DNA from: Ottelia alismoides
Lineage: Eukaryota > Streptophyta > Magnoliopsida > Alismatales > Hydrocharitaceae
Direction: 5' to 3'
Length of the DNA: 64,000 nucleotides
Assembly: GCA_037367405.1 (NCBI GenBank)
Contig: JAZKJV010002327.1
Span: 1-64,000 of the forward strand
The translations under genes were made by a program, and so were the position numbers. This document shows positions 56,374 through 64,000 of the stretch, piece by piece. A model generated the notes under the pieces. The model saw only the letters and a list, made by a program, of their open reading frames with translations, had not been told where the DNA came from and made no database searches. Position 1 is the first letter of the stretch; each line of letters starts with the position of its first letter.

Positions 56374-59172
56374 TTAAGGCGGTTTACGGCTGATCTTTTT
56401 GTGAGCCTGTGATGGGAGATCGTAATGATGAGACGGAGATGAAACATGTGATTCCCAACTATTATCAGTGTCATCCTCAGAAAAATTATGATGGGTTGTA
56501 GATGAAACATTTGAGTCAGACGAAAGGTAGCCGTCATCAGAGTTATCCTCAGAGGAATAGTATTTGAAAGTGGACACACTCCAGATATTCATGTCTTTTT
56601 GTTTCTTTAATTGTTTCCTCAAACTTCGTTCCTTTTTAAGATCAATTGGTTTGTCTCTAGATGAATATTCAGATGCTCCGGTTTCAGTTAGCTCATAACA
56701 GTGTACTTGTGGAAGGTAGGAGCATCAGCTTTGGATGAGTAATAATTAGGAACGGGGGTTGTCCAACGAGAATCGAATTTTGGATCCTTGCGAAGATATG
56801 GCTTTAGAGCTGCCGAACAGACTTCACTCATGTAGACCACCTTTTCCGGACCTGATGAGGGATCATCAACCGATTCCTCTTCCGAAAGGTCAAATCTGAC
56901 TCGTTTTTTCTTGTTTCGTGATGTTGTCGGTTCACTTGAGTGTCCAGATGAGTAGCCATTAGAATTCTTCTCCTTGATTGGTATTCGGCCTGCGTGCTTG
57001 TTCTTAGTCTCTTGAATGTTGGTGCACTCTCGATTTGGGAGAATTTGGTCAAGATAATCAGAGTAGGTTGCTCCATGTTGCGACCATGCATATGTCTCAG
57101 GATCGTAGTAGAAGGGTTTGTCTATTTTGAGATCCGCAGGAATTGAAATACCGGGAGGAGTCTCTGCATGTTCATTCTCAATTGATTTGACATTGGAGCA
57201 TTCTTGTGTCAAGTTGATGTAATCCATGTAGTCAGCATAGGTTGACCCAGGGTGTGACCATGCATAATTCTCTGGATCATATGATTCATATGCTCGATTT
57301 TCCATGGTGAGAGCAGCTGGGAATGGAGCAGGGGGGAGATTTTCTAAACCAATAGTCTCATTAACAACCACTATCTCAGGTGTCGTAGCGGGGTAGGGCT
57401 CTTCTACCTCTTTAGGTTTGCGGCTGTCAGAGGCTTTGTGGATTTCCTCAGAAGATCGTGGTTTCTCAAAGACAATGTCAGATCTAAGTTCTTCCAATGC
57501 TGTAAAATTGATTTCCCGGGTCTCACAATTGATAATTGACTTAGATAATGCTAAGAATGGCTTTCTGAGAATAATTGGAGACTGGGTAAATTCTCCTTGA
57601 TGTGAGCGGAGCACCTTGGAATATCATGATGACAGAAATGATTCCTCTCGACCGTTTTATTGATCGGTCCGCCAATTGAACAATTTCTCGTATTTTCCTG
57701 ATCGGTCCGAGTTTAAGTTCGTGAAACACAGAGGTCGGGAGGATATTGATCGGTGAATCATCATCAATCCTAGTATGGGTGAAAATTGTGTCTTTGATTC
57801 TACAGTCGAATCTGGGTAACCGCTTCACTATGCAGCTTTTGATTTTTCTCCTCAACACCAAGGAGAAGGCCATTGACAAGATATGTCTTTCCGTTTTTGT
57901 TCTAACCCTTCCTGACTTTTTGATTATTAATTTGTCCATTAAAAATTTCTTAAGGTCGGGGAAGTGTTCAACGGCCATTATAATGGGAAATTCAAAAATC
58001 AAGCATTTTTCCAGTGCTTCCTGGACGATAGGATCCAAATTCTTTAGATCTTCTTCAGTTTCAATTTTTATGAAATTTTCTGGATTTTCGATTTTTTGTA
58101 GTTTTCAAAATTTTCAATTTTTTTGGTATTTTCTGTGTGGTGTGGTGATGTGGTGTCTTCCAGAGATGAGAAGGGGCCTTGATATTCAGAGTATGGATCA
58201 TAGGGGAATAATGAGCAGAAGTATTGATATTAGAATCATCCCTAGGTCTTTGAACATCCTCAAAATTTTTATCATGAGATCCAATCCTTTCCTCATTCAT
58301 TTTTATATCCGAGCCACCATAGAATGAGATTACTCGATCAGTAAATTTTTGAAATCTATTCTCCATCAATTCGAATCTTGTTTTTATCCTCGAAACATTA
58401 TCCTCAAAATTCTGTTCATGATCAATCATGGGAGCACTCGATTTTTGTTGAATGATTTCATCTTCCATTTTTCTGTATGTGCGGAGAGGAGAGTTTCTTG
58501 GAATATCCATTATATGATTGTTTTCTGAAAATTTCTCCTCAAAAATTATGGAAGGAGGCTGCTCATATGGTCCAGGCATGTGTATTTGATCTGAGTAGAG
58601 TTCAATCCTTTGATAATAAGTGGTCAAACCTTGATATTGTGGAGTCAGCATACATGGTTTATGTGTTTCTGGGAGGTCAGTCCAGTCCTATGTATGGGTA
58701 TCATGTATGAAGAGAGGTCTGTCATGGTCAATCCAACGTTGATGATCATTAAGTGCGTATCTTTCCATTTGGATTTGGTTTCTCAGCCAGTCATGAGACT
58801 CAAAGGTATTTTGATCTTGAAATGTTTCATTGGCGAGAAACTGAGAATAAGGCGGTTCAGTCCAAGATGGTAGGTGGTCATGTGCGGTTGGATGATTTGA
58901 GAAAGGATTTAATGAAGTGGCTGAATTCATCGCGGGTGAAAGTTTTCCGCAAATGTTGGAGGATTATTGAAAGAAAAGGATGTAGTTGATTTGGGCCTAA
59001 CCGAGACAGATTTATTTTTGTAGTATAGTTCTAATGGATGCTCGGTCAATTTTGAAAGATTTGAAAGAAATGTTGGGTTGGATCTACAATTTGGAAAAAG
59101 TTCCATGATGAGAGTTAAATCAAGAGATGAGACATGGGTGCACGGGATAGTCAAAAGAATTTTTATCAAGTA
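56374..59172 (-). pseudogene. Broken copy in element C of the protease-like ORF of element A
   Basis: Minus strand, the same protein as in A through several frames. 58927-59169: IMELFPNCRSN, the N-terminus. 58688-58930. 58061-58651, with LMENRFQKFTDRVISFYGG. 57541-58038, with the protease-like domain including RIDDDSPINILPTSV (Asp triplet codons 57757-57765), LADRSIKRSRG. 56688-57614, with PIILRKPFLA and the join VCSAALKPYLRKDPKFDSRW in frame. 56374-56622: acidic C-terminus. Lesions include a TAG near 58690, a short deletion near 57610 and an 11-base deletion near 56700. It has two copies of a YDPE.YAWS..G.TY.DY.D repeat where A has one. Confidence 0.82.
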
Positions 59173-60578
59173 TTCGGCTTTTGATATTCAAAAACGGTTC
59201 ACGCATACCAATGCAAACACAACTCAAACCCTGGGTTCACTAACTCACACAATGACGCCGTAAGAGTTTGGCTATTATCTTTTCAATTTTAGTTGGTGAT
59301 AAATCAATCTTGGCAAAAATTTAGAGAGCTGTTAGGTGCTGAAATCTTCTTACAGATTGTCCCGAGTTCGTACGACTAGTTGCATCTACTTTCAACCAGT
59401 ATAGGTGTAAGTACGGACCGTAAAACGGCTACCCATGTTACTTAAGAACGGAGCCTTACACGGTGTCCTTTAAACCACCCACTCTGCTAAGGAAGTCCGG
59501 ACCGATAACCGGCTACCCGTATTCCTCATTGAGAAGTAGCTAATCATTTTTAAAATCAGTAGTCTGAATGAAAATATCGGAGCTTGGTTCTAACCTTAAG
59601 TGTCGTCTCTCGCTCACTCAGAAAAATAAAAACATCCAAGGTCGGGGTTACTCTCCCGCAAAAATTCTTGATTTTTATGGTTTATTTAAAATCGGCTATA
59701 TTTAGTAGTCCCAATTTTAATTAGGTGATCACTGAAGAATTTAAGTGAGCATAAATATACACGTCTACCGTCTAATCCCAATTTCCTTATAAAATTATGT
59801 GACAAAACAAGAGGGAGAAATTCGGGAAAAGCCGATGCACGTGAAAACAATGACGTATGCTCAGTTAAAAGACTTACAGTGAATCCTCGCATTCTCCATG
59901 TGGGATGCTAGACAGAAATTGAAAATTATTCTATATAAAATGCAAGCCGATGAAAAACCACACCTAGCAGAAAGTTCTATTAGCGGGGAAGAATTGAGTT
60001 AAATTTTTGACTAAATTGAGTGATCTATGTGCGTCTCAGTTAATGTGAAGTGTGGCCTAAGATCCTATGAGCACAATAAAAAATTAAGATGCTTCTTGAG
60101 TGTCGCAAGTGCATGTCTACACTAATCGCTACTCAAGTCGGGCCCCACCCTCACTGGAGAGTGAAACAGGCCACGACACACCACAGAATAAAGTTAGAGG
60201 TCTTTTTACACACGCGAGAGTCCAAACGAACATCGTTGTAAATGTACAATTAATTACAGAAATTAAAGTTCAGAAAAATTAATCCTAGACTCTACGCTCT
60301 ATCACGACTCGACTCGATCTTAATTTTAATTGAGGCTTTTTTGCGGAAGTCGGTGAAGTTGCGTCGGTTTTTTAAAAACCACTCCACGTACGCCGAGTAC
60401 CTCGCAAGAAAAATAAGAGAGATAGTGTAAGAGAGTGACTCAAAAATATATGAAAAATAAATGTTGAAAATAAATTGTAGGAAAAAATGGAATTTACAAT
60501 GAAAAATTCGGGGGTCAGACTACTCGAATGCAGAAAACCGAACAAAAATTTTCAAGAAAAAAATCTAAGCCGTTTGCC
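59173..60578 (-). other. Leader of element C
   Basis: Reverse homologue of the A leader, with minus-strand GTAAGT at 59872-59877 after CATGGAGAATGCGAGGATTCA and the AGCC...GGC stem near 59255-59273 (one pair lost). No gene supported. Confidence 0.65.
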
Positions 60579-60596
60579 TCCCCGGCAACGGCGCCA
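60579..60596 (-). other. Primer-binding site of element C (tRNA-Asp)
   Basis: Minus-strand TGGCGCCGTTGCCGGGGA, two bases from the LTR; full match to the tRNA-Asp-type site also seen in B. Confidence 0.9.
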
Positions 60597-60598
60597 TC

Positions 60599-63452
60599 TG
60601 ACGGATCCGGAAAATCCGAGTTAAGAAGGTGTTTTTAGGTGTTCGTGTTAAAATGATTTGTCATGCGTTGTAGGCGGCAATCAGAATCGGTCAAGAAAAT
60701 AAAATGTTCTTCATATTTATTAATGTGATTTTATGTTTATTTTACTTGGGTAAGTCCCAAGGTCGATCACAAGGAGGCAAAGGAACAACTTAGAATTAAG
60801 TCTATCAAAATTCGTGCACGGTTTTCGAGGCGGTCTTTTTTTTGCAAAGCAATAAAGGGTGGAAGACGCAAATTCGGCCTATTTTAGGGATTAAAATGTA
60901 AATTTCGTTCAAACGATGTCCGAAAAATACGAAACTTGGTCACAATGTGAAATATGATGAAATGAATGCACCTTTTTTTGGAATTTTTAGATGAAATATG
61001 ATTTTTTTTTATGAATTTTTAAATGCAAACAAAATGAATTTCAATATTTAATTATAATAAATATTAATCCTACTTTTTTTCAAGGAACAAAAGTATCTAA
61101 GATCTATCACTAGGTGATCGATCTAAGAAAAATCCTAAACCTTGAAAATGTGAGATCCAATACCTATTAAAAATCAAACACTGAAATATGCAAACTGATT
61201 TTTACAGGGCAAATTCTGAATGCAAATGCAAATCATTTTGGGCACAATGTCAAGCGCAATTAACTATGCAATGTGCAATTTTTTGAGAATTTTTAGAGCA
61301 ATGGTTAATCAAATATGAATTTTAGAGCACAGACTGGGCAAAATATGTAAATTTCCACAAAACAATTATTTATTAATTAACCATGAATCACAAAAATGCC
61401 CACAATATGTCAAAGTGAAGAGAATTAATTGACAAACAAAATTCTATTTTTGGATTAATAAATGATGTAGAGAAGAGGTTCAAAACAGAGAGGGAACACA
61501 AGGGCATAAATGCAATATGTAAATAAAAAATAGAAATTGCAAAGCAGGGACTGAAATGTAAATACCAATAACTGGGGGGGTGAAAGCTCAAAATTCCCAA
61601 GGTAGCACGTGCGTCGCACATGCTCCTCAGGACCTTGGATGATTATGCAAAAGCCTGGAAGGTCGGGGGGTTCTTTGTAATTTGTCCACAGTCACGTGCT
61701 ACGCACGTGACCCGAGGGGGCTGATGACGTTTCCCCATGCACGTGCTAAGCACGTGCAGGGGACCTCGGGTCTGGAAGCCCGGCCGCTGGCGGTGGTTCG
61801 CGAGGGGCAGAAGGTGGCGAAGGGTGGCTGGCCTCCAGAGCTGTCGATGATCGAGGTGGCGTCGGCGGCGGTGAAGGTCGGAGGAGGCGTTGTCGATATC
61901 AGAGGTAGTCGGAGCGAGGCCGACGAGGGGGCTGCTCCAGGCTACTAAAGGCGGAGTCGGAGAGAGGCCGGCGAGGGGCGGTGTCGCGGTGGAGTCAGAG
62001 ATGAGTCGAGGCAGAGTAGGATTTAACGAAGCGAAGATGGCGTAGCGTTGGAGAAGCACTTGGCTCGACGGCGTGAATTGCTGGAGCACGGCAGCTCGAC
62101 CATAACGACGCTACGACGAGGGCGAGGGCCCTCGGATCTCGCCGGCGAGGGCCACGCGGAGTTGTCACCTCCACTGGGATAATGAAAGCACAGATCGGCG
62201 GATGGATCTCAGAGTTGGGGTCGACGGAGGTTAAATAGGGGTTGAGGGGAGATGCGAATCGGAGATGGCACTGATGGGGATCGGCCGAGATTCGCGGCGG
62301 ACATCACCGTGGGAGGGGAGGCGGCGGAGCAAATTTGGGAAGGCGGGGGTGTTTCCAAACAGGGGTAGGAAGAAGACAATCGCGGGTCGTCCGATCGGCC
62401 GAGATCGGACGGCCCGGGTGGGGACACGTGGCAAGCTGGGGGAGAGAGAGGCGGAGTAGCACGTGCTGGGCAGGTGCGCGGGGAGGCACATGCGCTGCAC
62501 GTGCGGTGGCTTTTAATTTTTTTTATAAAACGAATTGATGATATAGCCAAAATTGGCTGACACATGACGGCACTAGGTGCTGCCACGTGTCAGCACCAGA
62601 AAATTCAAAAAATAAATCTTTTGTAAAATCGAAAATAATAGTAAATGACCTCGGATCAAAAAAGTTTCTTCACGAAAATTGCTCTCTCGATGAGATCTAC
62701 AACTTTCATGAAGAATCAAAACCAAAATCGATCATTTGCAGAAAGTTGTATTTTTGGGGTATCCCATGTACATAGAACACCTTGATTTTGGGGTTTTGTA
62801 ATTTTTATGTCATTTTTAGATCAGATAAAAATCCGAAAAAATATATGATAAATCAGAGATAAATAATTACACATTAATGTAATTTTTTGGATTTTTATTA
62901 ATTGATAAAATAATGACATAAAATAATAGGTCAAAAACCGCTAAAATAAAATATACAAAAGAGGCCCAAAACCCAACTTTCACATATGAGCTCTGATTCG
63001 CTTGAACTTGGCCTTGTTTTAAAGGTAATTGAATGTACATTAGTTCAAAAGTGAGTAGGATTAAATCGGACACTGGATGAGGAAGATATGGGGTTTTTAG
63101 TCCGGAAATCCTGAAACTAGGGTTTGGGTTTTTGGGTCCACTTATTTGGGTTAGTTATTTTTTTTGTATTTTTCATTTATTCTTGTTAGTAATATGTACA
63201 CAGTGGAAGTGATTTTGGATCATTCGGAGTTAGCATGAATGAGTTAAAAATCAGAGAAGTTAGGCTATTTACAGGTCAATTTTGGCTGGGATTTTTGGCT
63301 TCTTATTTTGTGCAGAAATTAATGCTAAAATGCAATTCTTATGAAAACATGCATGAATGCTAATTATGCAGAATAGACATAGATATGTTCTTGATTTTAA
63401 GGTATTTGAGCTTAATAAATGAGATTTAGAGTGATGAATTCGAGACTTATCA
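60599..63452 (-). repeat. 5' LTR of element C
   Basis: Plus reading TGACGGATCCGG...GAATTCGAGACTTATCA, 2854 bp. GC-rich block at 61600-62510 with CACGTG palindromes such as GTCACGTGC-TAC-GCACGTGAC (61691-61711). A minus-strand TATTTAACC near 62230 may be the TATA-like box. Frames up to 148 codons in the block are not supported as genes. Confidence 0.92.
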
Positions 63453-64000
63453 CCCTGCCTTTGGGAAGACGGTGAATGTACACACATGGATCTGATTTAG
63501 TCCTCGTGAAGTTATGCTTCATCATGAAGGTATCAAACTTCAGGTATCACTATATAGGGGATTGCTTCAAGCCATAGAGACTCTTCCTCAGCCCGCAAAC
63601 CATATGCTCTTTCCTCTTCACCTGGTATCCTTGTGGCTGCTCCATGTAGATCTCTTCCTTCAAGTCACCGTGAAGAAAAGTTGTCTTCACATCCATCTGC
63701 TCTAACTCAAGGTCTAGGCTTGCAACAATGCTTACCACCACTCTCATAAAATTCATCTTCACAACTGGTGAGAAGATCTCATCGTAGTCCACGCCCTCTT
63801 TCTGGTTGAATCCTTTTACAACCAATCTGGCCTTTTACTTCTATTATTTTCCACCTTCATCTGACTCCAGCTTGTAGACACGCTTATTCTTCAATGCTCT
63901 CATGCTTGCAGGAAGCTCAACAAGATCATACGTTTGATTTTTCTTCAGAGACTGCATCTCTTTATTCATTGCATTGCACCAATGATCTCTCTCCTTATGC
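63453..64000 (-). pseudogene. Ty1/copia reverse transcriptase, N-terminal half (broken, runs off window)
   Basis: Minus strand. From the right edge: HW.NAMNKEMQSLKKNQTYDLVELP, then two adjacent stops near 63835, then KARLVVKGFNQKEGVDYDEIFSPVVKM, ELEQMDVKTTFLHGDLKEEIYM and CGLRKSLYGLKQSP. Two stops stand where the family has Gln-Trp, followed by FMMKHNFTRTKSDPCVYIHRLPKG. These are hallmark copia phrases. The frame breaks off at element C and resumes at 32987 with ILLIYVDNML. The protein would continue beyond 64000. Confidence 0.85.

Larger units (their letters stand above)
33006..63452 (-). mobile_element. Element C: Athila-like element of the A family, split by element D
   Basis: Minus strand. 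3' LTR 33006-35769, 5' LTR 60599-63452, primer site 60579-60596, polypurine tract 35770-35785. The interior is 35770-37381 plus 56294-60598, with the 18.9-kb element D between. LTRs and interior are homologous to A along their length, including the protease-like ORF (broken here). No clean target duplication (flanks AAAGC or TCATC on the left, CCCTG on the right). The copia reading frame would resume after removing the element and five bases, as expected for a decayed duplication. Confidence 0.85.
17491..64000 (-). mobile_element. Ty1/copia retrotransposon (minus strand), interrupted by B and C
   Basis: The 3' LTR is 17491-18069 plus 31794-31956; RNase H and the C-terminal half of reverse transcriptase are at 31957-32987, and the rest of reverse transcriptase at 63453-64000, running off the window. 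In LTR direction the ends are TGTTGAGTAT...TTCCCCAACA. The copia polypurine tract (reverse of CCTCCCCCTTTGG at 31958-31970) abuts the LTR. The coding sequence has several stops. The 5' part, with gag, protease, integrase and 5' LTR, should lie beyond 64000. Confidence 0.85.

Overview
The window is repeat-rich DNA from a flowering plant nucleus and holds no intact host gene. The evidence is large Ty3/gypsy LTR elements of the Athila type with tRNA-Asp primer sites, a Ty1/copia element, a CACTA (En/Spm) transposase ruin and a DUF4283-type remnant. The species cannot be told from the sequence.

Layout. 1-560 is a broken DUF4283/zinc-knuckle coding remnant. About 720-2580 looks like an old solo LTR. 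About 2985-17490 is a decayed CACTA transposase (+), split by element A (3785-14979, +, TSD GGTAT). From 17491 past the right edge runs a decayed minus-strand Ty1/copia element. It is interrupted twice: in its 3' LTR by element B (18070-31788, -, TSD TTCTC), and in its reverse transcriptase by element C (about 33006-63452, -). C is itself split by element D (37382-56288, +, TSD CCTAT). The order of insertion is therefore copia, then C, then D; B went into copia separately and A into CACTA.

A and C are one family (LTRs near 2.8 kb). B and D are a second, related family (LTRs 3.7-3.8 kb). Only D carries gag, protease, reverse transcriptase/RNase H and integrase, all broken by stops or frameshifts. 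A and C carry instead a single long reading frame with a retropepsin-like domain whose catalytic Asp-Ser/Thr-Gly is Asp-Asp-Asp in both copies. B has no credible protein at all, yet its LTRs are almost identical, so it moved recently and must have used enzymes from elsewhere.

The most unusual content is non-coding. All four elements carry, 1.3-2.5 kb upstream of the true polypurine tract, an array of stem-loops each fused to a copy of the polypurine tract (AAGTATAGGGGGG). Stem sequences differ but stay paired. The array ends in a module shared by both families. Element B also has, in place of coding sequence, five tandem units of about 200-250 bp full of stem-loops with conserved loops and completely different but complementary arms. 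The leaders share a conserved GTAAGT context and the LTRs carry long G-box and W-box palindromes. All pairings were read by eye; no alignment, folding or database search was run.
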